Shown here: positions 7,259 through 16,097 of the stretch, in pieces
How positions within the stretch are numbered: position 1 is the first letter of the stretch
Layout of the letters: each line of letters opens with the position of its first letter
Notes under the pieces: generated by a model
Seen by the model: only the letters and a program-made list of their open reading frames with translations
Databases searched by the model: none
Told to the model about the DNA's origin: nothing
Position numbers and translations under genes: made by a program
Assembly: GCA_017428805.1 (NCBI GenBank)
Contig: JAFRQC010000005.1
Coordinates: 1 to 23,386 of the forward strand
Direction of reading: 5' to 3'
DNA: 23,386 nt
From: Prevotella sp.
GTDB lineage: Bacteria > Bacteroidota > Bacteroidia > Bacteroidales > Bacteroidaceae

Positions 7259-7932
7259 AGAGAATACATATCATATTCTGCCTCCTGCTGATTGCAGGAA
7301 TTCAACAGGTCAAGGCACAGGACCGTTTTGATGACGACAGCCTGAATGTCACCAAGTTCGACAGTATCTCCGTCGTCGTAGATACAACCTTCAGCAAGAA
7401 GGAGATGAAACAAGACTGGTCTACGTGGCGTCCTGATCCCAAGCGGGCCCTGTGGCTCGCACTCGTCATCCCCGGAGGGGGACAGATCTACAACCGCAAG
7501 TATTGGAAACTGCCGCTCGTGTATGGCGGATTCATCGGCTGTATGTATGCGATGAACTGGAACAATATGATGTACAAGGACTATTCCCAGGCCTATATAG
7601 ACCTGATGGACAACGATCCCAACACACAGAGTTACAACCAGTTCCTGCATCTGGGTACGAGGATCACCACAGAGGCCGACAAAAAGCGGTATGAGGACAT
7701 CTTCAGGAAGCGAAAGGACAAATACAGACGCTGGCGTGACCTGAGTTTCTTTGTGATGTTAGGAGTGTATGCGCTGTCGGTCATCGATGCCTACGTGGAT
7801 GCAGAGTTGTCCGTGTTCGACATCTCCGACGACCTGAGCCTGAAGGTGGAGCCGACGATTATCAACAACCGATCGTCAAGCAATCCGATAGATGCATCGT
7901 CGGTAGGACTGCAATGCAGCCTAAACTTTTAA
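7249..7932 (+). CDS. DUF5683 domain membrane protein (GTG start)
   Basis: The 227-residue product starts with a basic, hydrophobic signal (RGKRIHIIFCLLLIAGIQQVKA, cleavage near Ala23). The DUF5683 core follows: PDPKRALWLALVIPGGGQIYNRKYWKLPLVYGG, about residues 62-94, with a membrane-type segment around 74-105 and a second near 160-180. The function of the family is unknown; it is regularly found in Bacteroidota between parB and a lytic transglycosylase gene, suggesting an envelope or division role by association. The start must be the GTG at 7249: an in-frame TAA lies two codons upstream and there is no ATG before the signal sequence. That GTG lies in a tandem micro-repeat, which may limit or tune translation. 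Confidence 0.85.
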   Translation: MRGKRIHIIFCLLLIAGIQQVKAQDRFDDDSLNVTKFDSISVVVDTTFSKKEMKQDWSTWRPDPKRALWLALVIPGGGQIYNRKYWKLPLVYGGFIGCMYAMNWNNMMYKDYSQAYIDLMDNDPNTQSYNQFLHLGTRITTEADKKRYEDIFRKRKDKYRRWRDLSFFVMLGVYALSVIDAYVDAELSVFDISDDLSLKVEPTIINNRSSSNPIDASSVGLQCSLNF

Positions 7933-7933
7933 A

Positions 7934-7960
7934 GGTGAAAAAGTGAAAAGGTGAAAAAGT
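7934..7960. repeat. GTGAAAA-type micro-repeat before the lytic transglycosylase gene
   Basis: Units GGTGAAAAA, GTGAAAA, GGTGAAAAA, GT follow one another directly after the DUF5683 stop codon. They occupy half of the 58-bp spacer; the rest is A-rich leader. Confidence 0.75.
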
Positions 7961-7990
7961 AAACAATAAAAGCAAAACCAAATATAAAGA

Positions 7991-9511
7991 ATGAAGAAAA
8001 AACTGATGATCATCCTCGTTGCCGCGTTTCTCGGAGGAAGCCTCGGCCTGAATGCCCAAGTGGTCAACACTGACGTTCCGACAGAAGAAGAGTTCGAAGA
8101 GGAAGAAGGCGAAGACGAAGAAGATGAAGAGGAAGAAGGAATAGACGAAGAGGAAGAAAACGCTGAGGAACTGAGCGAAGACGAGTTTGCCGTCACCGAC
8201 CAGGAGGGCAATGAGGAAGTCATCGAGTTTCCTGAGGCTATGACCTATGACCTCGACAGCCTTCTCAACCTCTATACGTCGAAAACATATCTGTCGCCTG
8301 GCGACTGCGAGATGAAGAACGAGAATCCCACGTTCCCGAAGGAGGTGTATATCGAACGCCTCAGCCGCATCCCCTCGGTGATGGAATTTGCGTATAATGA
8401 CATTGTGCAGCGGTTCATCGACCGTTACAGCGGACGACTGCGCTATTCCGTCAGCTATATGCTGGGGGCTGCCAACTTCTACCTCCCCATCTTTGAAGAA
8501 GCCTTAGAGGCCTATCAGCTGCCCCTCGAACTGAAATACCTGCCCATCATCGAATCGGCCCTGAATCCGAAGGCCGTCTCACGGGCTGGTGCAACAGGAC
8601 TCTGGCAGTTTATGCTGGGCACGGGCAAGCAATACGGTCTGGAGGTCAACTCCCTCGTTGATGAGCGTCGTGATCCCGTAAAGTCGTCTTATGCCGCAGC
8701 ACGCTATCTGCGTGACCTTTACAAGATCTTCGGCGACTGGAACCTGGTGATTGCCGCCTATAACTGCGGACCTGAGAACATCAACAAGGCCATCCACCGC
8801 GCCAATGCCAATGCGGCCAAGACGGCCGATGCACAGACGGGCGAGACGCAGGCCATTAATAAAGACTACTGGCATATCTACCCCTATCTGCCGGCAGAGA
8901 CCCGTGGCTATGTGCCTGCCTTCATCGCTGCCAACTACATTATGACATATTATTGCGAGCACTTTATCTGTCCGATGACCACCCGTCTGCCGGCACAGAG
9001 CGACACCGTGATGGTGCACCGTGATGTGCATCTGGAACAGATTGCAGGCGTCATCGGTACGGATGCCGACCTGTTGCGCTCGCTGAATCCCGAATATCGC
9101 CGCGACATCGTGCCAGGCAACACCAAGCCTTGCGCCATCCGTATGCCAATGGCCGATACGGGCAAGTTCATCGATAATGAAGACTCTATCTATAATTACC
9201 GTGTCAGTGAGCTGCTGACGAAGCGTCTGGTGGTGGATGTCAATGATGATGTGCCCACCTTCTCACGCAGTCGTGGTTCATATAGCCGGAGGAGTGGCCG
9301 TTACAGCCGTCGTGCTGCCCGCAACTCACGTCGTGGGGCCAGGGCAACGAGATTGTCAAGGTCGAGAGGCGGCGGTTCTGTGACCATCCAGCGTGGACAG
9401 ACTTTGTCGCAGATTGCCAAGCGCAATGGCACCACCGTTGCCAAGCTCCGCAAGCTGAACGGCATCAAGGGCAACAACATTCAGGCAGGTAAGAAGATCA
9501 GAGTCAGATGA
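7991..9511 (+). CDS. LysM-containing lytic murein transglycosylase (MltD-like, GH23)
   Basis: The 506-residue product cleaves peptidoglycan to 1,6-anhydro-muropeptides in the periplasm. It has a signal peptide (about 1-22), then an extreme acidic tract (residues 32-66, mostly Glu/Asp). The GH23 domain follows with catalytic Glu188 in LPIIESALNPKAVSRAGATG and the downstream GLWQFM and AAYNCGP motifs. An Arg/Ser-rich linker (426-460) leads to a single C-terminal LysM (about 463-505, IQRGQTLSQIAKRNGTTVAK). E. coli MltD has more than one LysM; here one is visible. The opposite charge of the two low-complexity regions is unusual. The gene is within the parAB operon, 28 bp before rel. Confidence 0.92.
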   Translation: MKKKLMIILVAAFLGGSLGLNAQVVNTDVPTEEEFEEEEGEDEEDEEEEGIDEEEENAEELSEDEFAVTDQEGNEEVIEFPEAMTYDLDSLLNLYTSKTYLSPGDCEMKNENPTFPKEVYIERLSRIPSVMEFAYNDIVQRFIDRYSGRLRYSVSYMLGAANFYLPIFEEALEAYQLPLELKYLPIIESALNPKAVSRAGATGLWQFMLGTGKQYGLEVNSLVDERRDPVKSSYAAARYLRDLYKIFGDWNLVIAAYNCGPENINKAIHRANANAAKTADAQTGETQAINKDYWHIYPYLPAETRGYVPAFIAANYIMTYYCEHFICPMTTRLPAQSDTVMVHRDVHLEQIAGVIGTDADLLRSLNPEYRRDIVPGNTKPCAIRMPMADTGKFIDNEDSIYNYRVSELLTKRLVVDVNDDVPTFSRSRGSYSRRSGRYSRRAARNSRRGARATRLSRSRGGGSVTIQRGQTLSQIAKRNGTTVAKLRKLNGIKGNNIQAGKKIRVR

Positions 9512-9536
9512 GGAGTGAAAAGTGAAAGGGTGAAAG
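9512..9536. repeat. GTGAAA-type micro-repeat before rel
   Basis: GGAGTGAAAAGTGAAAGGGTGAAAG-type units occupy nearly the whole 28-bp spacer between the transglycosylase stop and the rel ATG. The sequence resembles, but does not equal, the repeat at 7934-7960. Its purine richness could serve in ribosome recruitment. Confidence 0.75.
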
Positions 9537-9539
9537 CTT

Positions 9540-11804
9540 ATGGCAGAGGAAGATCTTAGACTACAGGAAGAGGCTGATGACAAGATCATCAACGAGGCGT
9601 TCGAGACACTGTTGAACGACTATTTAAAGTCGCGCCATCGTAAGAAAGTAGACCTCATCACCAAGGCCTTCAACTTTGCACGCCAAGCTCACAAAGGGGT
9701 TCGACGCCTCTCTGGTGAGCCTTATATTATGCACCCCATCGCCGTCGCACAGATTGCGTGTTCTGAGATCGGACTGGGTTCGACGAGTATTTGTTCGGCC
9801 TTGTTGCACGATGTCGTGGAAGACACAGACTACACTGTAGAGGATATCGAGAACATCTTCGGTGCGAAGATTGCACAGATTGTCGACGGACTGACGAAGA
9901 TCAGCGGCGGCATCTTCGGCGAGCAGGCCTCAGCCCAGGCTGAGAACTTCAAGAAACTGCTGCTGACGATGAGCGACGATATCCGCGTGATCCTCATCAA
10001 GATCTGCGACCGTCTGCACAATATGCGTACTCTGGATTCCCAGCCTGCCAACAAACAATATAAGATTGCAGGTGAAACGCTCTATATCTATGCACCCCTC
10101 GCCAATCGTCTGGGACTGAATAAGATCAAGTCGGAACTGGAGAATCTCAGCTTCAAGTTCGAGCATCCAGACGAATTTGCCAATATCGAGGCTAAGCTGA
10201 AGTCTACCCACGCCTCCCGTCACGAACTCTTCGACCAGTTTACGGCCCCCATCAAGGCCTCTCTGGAGAAGATGGGCATCCAGTATGAGATTAAGGAACG
10301 CGTGAAGACCCCCTACTCCATCTGGAACAAGATGCAGAACAAGCACGTCACCTTCGAGGAGATCTATGATATCCTGGCCGTGCGCATCATCTTCACCCCC
10401 AAGGTCAGGGAAGAGGAAATCAACGAGTGCTTCAAGATCTATGTGGCCATCTCACAGATTTACAAGTCACACCCAGACCGTCTGCGCGACTGGCTCTCAC
10501 AGCCCAAAGCCAACGGTTATCAGGCCCTGCACGTCACACTGATGTCGAAACAAGGCCGATGGATAGAGGTTCAGATACGCTCAGACCGTATGGATGAGGT
10601 GGCAGAACAGGGATTTGCGGCCCATTGGAAATACAAGGACGGCGTGGAAGAGGAATACACGGAGGACGAGAACGAACTGAACGACTGGCTGCGCACCATC
10701 AAGGAAATCCTCGACGATCCCCAGCCGGATGCGATGGACTTCCTCGACACCATCAAACTGAACCTCTTTGCCAGCGAGATATTCGTGTTCACGCCAAAGG
10801 GAGAGATCCGCACGTTGCCTGCCGACTGTACGGCCCTCGACTTTGCCTTCTCCATCCATACTTTTCTCGGCAGCCATTGTATCGGCGCGAAGGTGAACCA
10901 TAAGCTGGTGCCCCTGAGCCATAAGCTGCAGAGCGGTGACCAGGTGGAGATCCTCACATCAAAGTCGCAGCACGTCAGTCCTGCATGGATCAACTTCGTC
11001 TCCACAGCCAAGGCGAAGGCGAAGATTCAGGCCATCCTGCGTCGCGACAACAGAGAGGTGCAGCGCAGAGGCGAGGAAATCCTGAATGCCTTCCTCGAGA
11101 AGAATCACCACGAACCCAGCCTTGCGCTGGCAGACCGTCTGGCAGAGTTCCACGCTTACAGCAAGCGCAACGAGTTCTATCAGGCCCTCGGCGAGAAGAT
11201 CGTCATTTTGGGCGACAAGGATCTCGACGAACTCAGCGGCAAGAACAAGAGTACGGAGAGCAGCGGCTGGCTCAAGTACGTGCCCTTCGTCGGAAAGAAA
11301 AAGAAAGAAGAGGAACCCAAACAGGATCTCTTCATCGTGCCGGAGAAGTTCAATCGCAAGAAGCCCATCTTTATCAGCGAGGAGAACATCAACCAGTATA
11401 AGTTCGCCAGCTGCTGTCACCCTATCCCTGGAGATGATGCCTTGGGCTATATCAACAACAAGAACCAGATAGAGATCCACAAGCGTAACTGTCCTGTGGC
11501 TGCCAAGCTCAAAACCAGTTTCGGCAACCGTATCCTCGACATCAAGTGGGATATGCACAAGATCCTCTACTTCGACGCTACGTTGCGATTAGGAGGCATC
11601 GACCGTGTGGGACTGCTGAATGAGATCACCCAGATCATCTCTTCGCAGATGAACGTGAACATCCACAAGGTGATCATCACCTGTGAGGACGGTATCTTCG
11701 ACGGCAGTATCGAGCTGCGCGTTCACGACAGAGAAGACGTGAAGACCATCGTCAGCAATCTGAGAGCCGTCGCCGACCTGAAGGAAATATCAGAAATCCT
11801 TTAG
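9540..11804 (+). CDS. Bifunctional (p)ppGpp synthetase/hydrolase, RelA/SpoT family
   Basis: The 754-residue product is a full-length long Rel protein controlling the stringent response. The N-terminal HD hydrolase has His65, His90-Asp91 and the intact HDVVEDT motif, so ppGpp hydrolysis is expected. The synthetase domain contains KTPYSIWNKM (256-265), PKANGYQALH (322-331) and Glu343 in WIEVQIRS. A TGS domain (about 413-474, IFVFTPKGEIRTLPADCTALDFA), a Cys-rich region (FASCCHPIPGDD with a later HKRNCPV) and a C-terminal ACT domain (about 675-754) follow. It is co-directional with parAB and the transglycosylase. I leave the symbol open because rel, relA and spoT are all used for this single-copy type. 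Confidence 0.95.
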   Translation: MAEEDLRLQEEADDKIINEAFETLLNDYLKSRHRKKVDLITKAFNFARQAHKGVRRLSGEPYIMHPIAVAQIACSEIGLGSTSICSALLHDVVEDTDYTVEDIENIFGAKIAQIVDGLTKISGGIFGEQASAQAENFKKLLLTMSDDIRVILIKICDRLHNMRTLDSQPANKQYKIAGETLYIYAPLANRLGLNKIKSELENLSFKFEHPDEFANIEAKLKSTHASRHELFDQFTAPIKASLEKMGIQYEIKERVKTPYSIWNKMQNKHVTFEEIYDILAVRIIFTPKVREEEINECFKIYVAISQIYKSHPDRLRDWLSQPKANGYQALHVTLMSKQGRWIEVQIRSDRMDEVAEQGFAAHWKYKDGVEEEYTEDENELNDWLRTIKEILDDPQPDAMDFLDTIKLNLFASEIFVFTPKGEIRTLPADCTALDFAFSIHTFLGSHCIGAKVNHKLVPLSHKLQSGDQVEILTSKSQHVSPAWINFVSTAKAKAKIQAILRRDNREVQRRGEEILNAFLEKNHHEPSLALADRLAEFHAYSKRNEFYQALGEKIVILGDKDLDELSGKNKSTESSGWLKYVPFVGKKKKEEEPKQDLFIVPEKFNRKKPIFISEENINQYKFASCCHPIPGDDALGYINNKNQIEIHKRNCPVAAKLKTSFGNRILDIKWDMHKILYFDATLRLGGIDRVGLLNEITQIISSQMNVNIHKVIITCEDGIFDGSIELRVHDREDVKTIVSNLRAVADLKEISEIL

Positions 11805-11815
11805 CGGGCTACGCC

Positions 11816-11939
11816 CTAAATGATGAATGAAAAATGATGAATGATAAATTTACGAATGTATGAAGGCCATCATAACTAGATACAATCGAAGAATAATGAT
11901 GATATGTTTATCGTTCATCATTTTTCATTCATCATTTAG
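11816..11939. repeat. 33-bp inverted repeat flanking the pectinesterase start codon
   Basis: The arm 11816-11848 is complementary to 11907-11939 at 32 of 33 positions; the exception is a U-G wobble in RNA. Each arm is itself a tandem of ATGATGAATGA-type units. The 58-nt interval holds the start codon at 11860, and the second arm encodes the signal-peptide core. In mRNA this could form a long stem with the initiation region in the loop. Confidence 0.9.
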
Positions 11940-12888
11940 CGAAGCGCAAGCCGCAGGGAAATACGACAACCCAGACACCATCGTCGTAGCCAGAGACGGC
12001 ACAGGAGAATTTCGTACGGTAGACGAAGCCATCGAGGTGTGCAGAGCCTTTATGGATTACCATAAGGTCATCTATATTAAGAAAGGTACGTATAAGGAGA
12101 AACTTATCATCCCCTCGTGGCTACAGAACATCGAACTCTGTGGCGAAGATGCTGAGCAGACCATCATCACCTACGATGACCACGCAAACATCAAAGTGCT
12201 CTTAGGTACCGCTGAGCCACGCTTGCAGGCGATGGGCACCTTCCGCACTTACACTCTGAAAATCGAAGGAAACAATATCACCCTGAAGAACCTGACCATC
12301 GAAAACAACTCCGCAAGACTGGGACAGGCCGTCTCTCTCCATACGGAAGGGGATCGCATCCAAGTCATTAACTGTCGCATCATCGGCCATCAGGACACCA
12401 TCTACACAGGTATGGCTGGCACAAGGCTCTGGTTCAAAGGCTGTTACATCTGTGGAACAACGGACTTCATCTTCGGCCCAAGCATCGCCTGGTTCGAGGA
12501 CTGCACCATCGAAAGCCTCATCAACAGCTATGTAACGGCAGCCTCAACACCCAAGGATCAGCCTTATGGATATGTCTTCAACAATTGTCGCCTGATTGCT
12601 GCAGAAGGTGTGGACCAGGTCTATCTGGGTCGTCCTTGGCGAGACTACGGCTATACGCTCTTTATGAATTGTGAGCTGGGGCGCCATATCCGTCCTGAAG
12701 GCTGGCACCATTGGGAGAAACAAAGAGAACAGACTGCCCGTTATCTGGAATACAACAATCGAGGGGAAGGGGCACAACCACAACAGCGTGTCAGCTGGAG
12801 CCGTCAGCTGACGAAAAAAGAAGCGGCAACCATCACACCAGAAAAGGTCTTTACCCTTCAGGATAGCTGGTTGCCGGATAACTTATAA
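11860..12888 (+). CDS. Secreted pectinesterase (carbohydrate esterase family 8)
   Basis: The 342-residue product de-esterifies methylated homogalacturonan. It has a right-handed beta-helix fold with the CE8 catalytic set: Gln156 in GQAVSLHTEGDR, Gln178-Asp179 in GHQDTIYTG, Asp202 in GTTDFIFG, and Arg258/Trp260 in YLGRPW. A signal peptide ends near AQA-AG (about residue 31), giving export. The start could be ATG 11860 or 11896; the first gives a better basic n-region. The hydrophobic core (about residues 17-27) is encoded by one arm of the 33-bp inverted repeat. It follows rel by 55 bp but its function is unrelated to the operon, with no SusC/SusD or other pectin genes nearby, suggesting a separate acquisition. 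It is convergent with the MerR gene, 15 bp apart. Confidence 0.93.
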   Translation: MKAIITRYNRRIMMICLSFIIFHSSFSEAQAAGKYDNPDTIVVARDGTGEFRTVDEAIEVCRAFMDYHKVIYIKKGTYKEKLIIPSWLQNIELCGEDAEQTIITYDDHANIKVLLGTAEPRLQAMGTFRTYTLKIEGNNITLKNLTIENNSARLGQAVSLHTEGDRIQVINCRIIGHQDTIYTGMAGTRLWFKGCYICGTTDFIFGPSIAWFEDCTIESLINSYVTAASTPKDQPYGYVFNNCRLIAAEGVDQVYLGRPWRDYGYTLFMNCELGRHIRPEGWHHWEKQREQTARYLEYNNRGEGAQPQQRVSWSRQLTKKEAATITPEKVFTLQDSWLPDNL

Positions 12889-12903
12889 ATCAATCGGATC
12901 TGA

Positions 12904-13254
12904 CTATTGCAGATAGTCGAGCTGCTTTCTCAAGGACTGCAACTCCGAACGAATGCTGATAAGTGACTCGAGCACATCGGCTTTCTTATCCACACCCGTA
13001 CGATTGGCATTGATCATCTTCTTGGCGGCGGCAATCTTAAAGCCGCGAACCTTCACCAGATTATGAATCAGGCGAACCTGCTCAATATCCTTCTCCGTAT
13101 ACTGGCGGACTTTCGACGGTCCGCTGACTTTCGGCTTCAGGAAAGTAAACTCCTGCTCCCAATAGCGAAGTGTACTCTCGTTCAGGCCAAACATCTGTGC
13201 GACTTCTCCAATGGAGTAGTACAGCTTGAGGTTCTTGTTCAGATTCAATGCCAT
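12904..13254 (-). CDS. MerR-family transcriptional regulator (short, no effector domain)
   Basis: The 116-residue product has the N-terminal winged helix-turn-helix of MerR: YYSIGEVAQMFGLNESTLRYWEQEF (about 12-36), then the wing (RQYTEKDIEQVRLIHNLVKVRGFKI) and a C-terminal coiled coil (about 88-116). No cysteine-rich or drug-binding domain follows, so no inducer can be proposed. It lies 34 bp downstream of alaS on the same strand and is probably co-transcribed. This compact type is common in Bacteroidota; its target is unknown. Confidence 0.88.
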   Translation of the reverse strand: MALNLNKNLKLYYSIGEVAQMFGLNESTLRYWEQEFTFLKPKVSGPSKVRQYTEKDIEQVRLIHNLVKVRGFKIAAAKKMINANRTGVDKKADVLESLISIRSELQSLRKQLDYLQ

Positions 13255-13257
13255 ATT

Positions 13258-13286
13258 ATTTACGATTTACAGATTTACGATTTACG
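13258..13286. repeat. 7-bp-period micro-repeat between merR-like gene and alaS
   Basis: Four ATTTAC(G/A) units, with one extra G in the middle, occupy almost the whole 34-bp spacer between the two minus-strand genes. Confidence 0.85.
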
Positions 13287-13288
13287 GA

Positions 13289-15940
13289 TCAGAGATCAGC
13301 CAACTCTATCACCTTATCCATAGCGGCAGAGAGACCGTCAACATTCTTTCCGCCTGCAGAGGCGAAGTGAGGCTGTCCTCCGCCACCACCCTGCATCAGC
13401 TTGGCAGCCTCGCGAACCAGCTGTCCGGCGTTCAGACCACGGTCTTTAACCATATCGTCGCTGAGCATCACATTCAGCGTCGGCTTGTTTTCGAAGACGG
13501 AGCCTATCACACAGAGCAGATTCTCAGGATGGCGCTCACGGATCTTGAACACCAGGTCCTTGGCGACATTCGGCATCATCACGGTCTTGGCAGTCACAAC
13601 CGTCACGCCATTGATGATACGGGCCTTTTCCAGCATTTCCATAGAGAGATTAAATACGCGCTGAGCCTGGAACACTTCTATATCCTTCTTCATCGCATCG
13701 TGCTCTTCGACATATTTCTGAATCACGCCTTGCAGGTCCTTCGCGTTGTTGAAGAACGAGCGAACAGCCTTCAGGATATCCTCCGTCTTATAGAGGAATT
13801 CTTCGCACTCACGACCGGTCTTGGCCTCGATACGACGGATACCCGCTGCCACAGAACTCTCAGAGACAATCTTGAAGAAGCCGATCTTACCCGTAGCCTT
13901 AGCGTGGATACCACCACAGAACTCACACGACGGGCCGAAGCAGACCACACGCACCTTATCGCCATACTTCTCGCCGAAAAGGGCGATGGCACCAATCTTC
14001 TTTGCCTCCTCGAAGGGCAGGTCACGATACTCCTCGAGAGGAATATCCGCACGGATCATCTGATTGACCATACGTTCCACCTGACGGATCTCTTCGTCAG
14101 TCACTTTCTGGAAGTGTGAGAAGTCGAAACGCAGAGTATCTGGCGAGACGAACGAACCCTTTTGCTCCACGTGCTCACCCAGAATCTGCCTCAAAGCATA
14201 GTCGAGCAGGTGGGTTGCCGTATGGTTGGCGGCAGAAGCCTCGCGCTTGTTCGTATCCACACAAGCCATAAACTGGGCTGTGGGATCCTTCGGCAGCTGC
14301 TTGACGATGTGAACCGTCTGGTTGTTCTCACGCTTGGAGTCGATGACCTCGATGGTCTCAGCCTCGTTGCAGAGGACACCACAGTCACCTACCTGACCAC
14401 CCATCTCGCCATAGAACGGCGTATTATCGAGCACGAGCTCATAGAACTCATTCTTCTTCTGCGTCACCTTACGATAACGGAGGATATGACAATCGTATTC
14501 CGTATAGTCGTAGCCCACGAACTGCTGCTCACCCTGGGCTAGTTCCACCCAGTCTGAATTTTCGACGGCTGCAGCATTGCGGGCACGCTCCTTCTGCTTC
14601 TGCATCTCGACATTAAACTGCTCTTCGTTGACGGTGAAGCCGTTCTCACGACAGATCAGCTCAGTCAGATCGAGGGGGAAGCCGTAGGTATCGAAGAGGC
14701 GGAAAGCCTGAACACCGTCGAGCTCCGTCTTCTGGTCCTTACGCAACTGCTCCATTGCGTCGCTGAGCATACCAATACCCTTGTCGAGGGTGCGCAGGAA
14801 AGCATCTTCCTCTTCCTTCATCACCTTTGAGATCAGCTGCTGCTGAGCCTTCAGTTCAGGGAAGGCATCGCCCATCTCAGCCACGAGCGTGGGCACAAGT
14901 TTATAGAGGAACGACTCCTTCTGATCAAGGAACGTATAGGCATAGCGGACGGCTCTTCTCAAAATTCGGCGGATGACATAGCCGGCCTTCGCATTCGAAG
15001 GCAGCTGGCCATCGGCGATGGAGAACGAAACAGCACGCAGATGGTCTGCACAGACACGCATAGCGACATTGATATCATCCTGCTCCTTGCTGACCTCACC
15101 CTCTTCAAAAGTGGTGTATTTCAGACCTGTAATCTGCTCCTGAGCCTTGATGATCGGCTGGAAAATATCCGTATCGTAGTTCGAGTGCTTGCCCTGAAGC
15201 ATACGGACAAGGCGCTCAAAGCCCATACCTGTGTCAATGACATTCATCGAGAGCTTCTCCAACGAACCGTCAGCCTTGCGATTGAACTGCATAAACACAA
15301 GGTTCCAGATCTCAATCACCTGCGGATCATCCTGATTCACCAATTCACGACCACTCTTGCCTGAGGCCTTGCGCTGCTCAGGAGTACGAGAGTCCACGTG
15401 GATTTCTGAACAAGGGCCACAGGGACCTGTATCGCCCATCTCCCAGAAATTGTCGTGCTTGTTGCCGTTGATGATATGATCCTCGGGCACATGCTTGGCC
15501 CAATATTTGGCGGCCTCATCGTCACGAGGGATGTTCTCCTCAGGCGAACCCTCGAAGACCGTCACGTAGAGATCCTCTGGATTCAGCTTCAGCACATCCA
15601 CCAGATACTCCCAGGCCATATCGATTGCGCCCTCCTTGAAGTAGTCGCCAAACGACCAGTTGCCGAGCAGCTCGACCATCGTGTGGTGGTAGGTGTCGTG
15701 TCCCTCCTCCTCCAGGTCGTTGTGCTTGCCTGAGACACGGAGGCACTTCTGGGTGTCAGCCCGTCTGCGCGGCTCCGGATCACGGGTGCCGAGGATGATA
15801 TCTTTCCATTGGTTCATACCTGCGTTGGTAAACATCAGCGTGGGGTCATCCTTGATGACCATAGGTGCTGAGGGCACGATGGCGTGCTGCTTTGACTCGA
15901 AGAATTTCTTGAATGAGTCGCGGATTTCGTTTGCTGTCAT
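13289..15940 (-). CDS. alaS: Alanine-tRNA ligase
   Basis: The 883-residue enzyme charges tRNA-Ala and edits mischarged Ser/Gly. The class II catalytic core is at the N-terminus ([18 protein letters not shown] near residue 31; [14 protein letters not shown] near 93). The editing domain shows the zinc ligands HTATH (His573, His577) and Cys675/His679 in CEFCGGIHA, and the C-Ala domain ends with the glycine-rich [14 protein letters not shown]. Start ATG 15940 is chosen: the longer frame begins at TTG 15970, inside the -7 promoter element. The promoter lies immediately upstream, divergent from parC. A short MerR-type gene follows, 34 bp downstream. Confidence 0.97.
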   Translation of the reverse strand: MTANEIRDSFKKFFESKQHAIVPSAPMVIKDDPTLMFTNAGMNQWKDIILGTRDPEPRRRADTQKCLRVSGKHNDLEEEGHDTYHHTMVELLGNWSFGDYFKEGAIDMAWEYLVDVLKLNPEDLYVTVFEGSPEENIPRDDEAAKYWAKHVPEDHIINGNKHDNFWEMGDTGPCGPCSEIHVDSRTPEQRKASGKSGRELVNQDDPQVIEIWNLVFMQFNRKADGSLEKLSMNVIDTGMGFERLVRMLQGKHSNYDTDIFQPIIKAQEQITGLKYTTFEEGEVSKEQDDINVAMRVCADHLRAVSFSIADGQLPSNAKAGYVIRRILRRAVRYAYTFLDQKESFLYKLVPTLVAEMGDAFPELKAQQQLISKVMKEEEDAFLRTLDKGIGMLSDAMEQLRKDQKTELDGVQAFRLFDTYGFPLDLTELICRENGFTVNEEQFNVEMQKQKERARNAAAVENSDWVELAQGEQQFVGYDYTEYDCHILRYRKVTQKKNEFYELVLDNTPFYGEMGGQVGDCGVLCNEAETIEVIDSKRENNQTVHIVKQLPKDPTAQFMACVDTNKREASAANHTATHLLDYALRQILGEHVEQKGSFVSPDTLRFDFSHFQKVTDEEIRQVERMVNQMIRADIPLEEYRDLPFEEAKKIGAIALFGEKYGDKVRVVCFGPSCEFCGGIHAKATGKIGFFKIVSESSVAAGIRRIEAKTGRECEEFLYKTEDILKAVRSFFNNAKDLQGVIQKYVEEHDAMKKDIEVFQAQRVFNLSMEMLEKARIINGVTVVTAKTVMMPNVAKDLVFKIRERHPENLLCVIGSVFENKPTLNVMLSDDMVKDRGLNAGQLVREAAKLMQGGGGGQPHFASAGGKNVDGLSAAMDKVIELADL

Positions 15941-15967
15941 TGTCGTATTTGTTTTCTTAATTGGCTG

Positions 15968-15999
15968 CAAAATTACAAAATTATTCTGAAACAGCCAAA
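15968..15999 (-). promoter_or_regulatory. alaS promoter (-33 TTTG, -7 TAATTTTG)
   Basis: On the minus strand TTTG (15996-15999) is followed after 20 bp by TAATTTTG (15968-15975), a close match to the Bacteroidota consensus. Transcription would start near 15960, about 20 bp before the ATG at 15940, supporting that start. Confidence 0.75.
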
Positions 16000-16097
16000 A
16001 CTATCGCCGAATTCTTAATTAAAATATGTATAGCGCGCAAAAGACGCCTGAATCATCTTTTGGTAATAATTGTTTACACCGCAAGATTGACCTGGAT

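Noticed and set aside
13226..14119. 297-residue plus-strand ORF opposite alaS
   Set aside because: It is the antisense shadow of AlaS coding sequence, with no family motifs, promoter or ribosome site.
15393..15402. TCCACGTGGA palindrome in alaS as a parS site
   Set aside because: The flanks do not continue the parS inverted repeat, it lies far from parAB, and it encodes conserved AlaS residues (His-Val-Asp).
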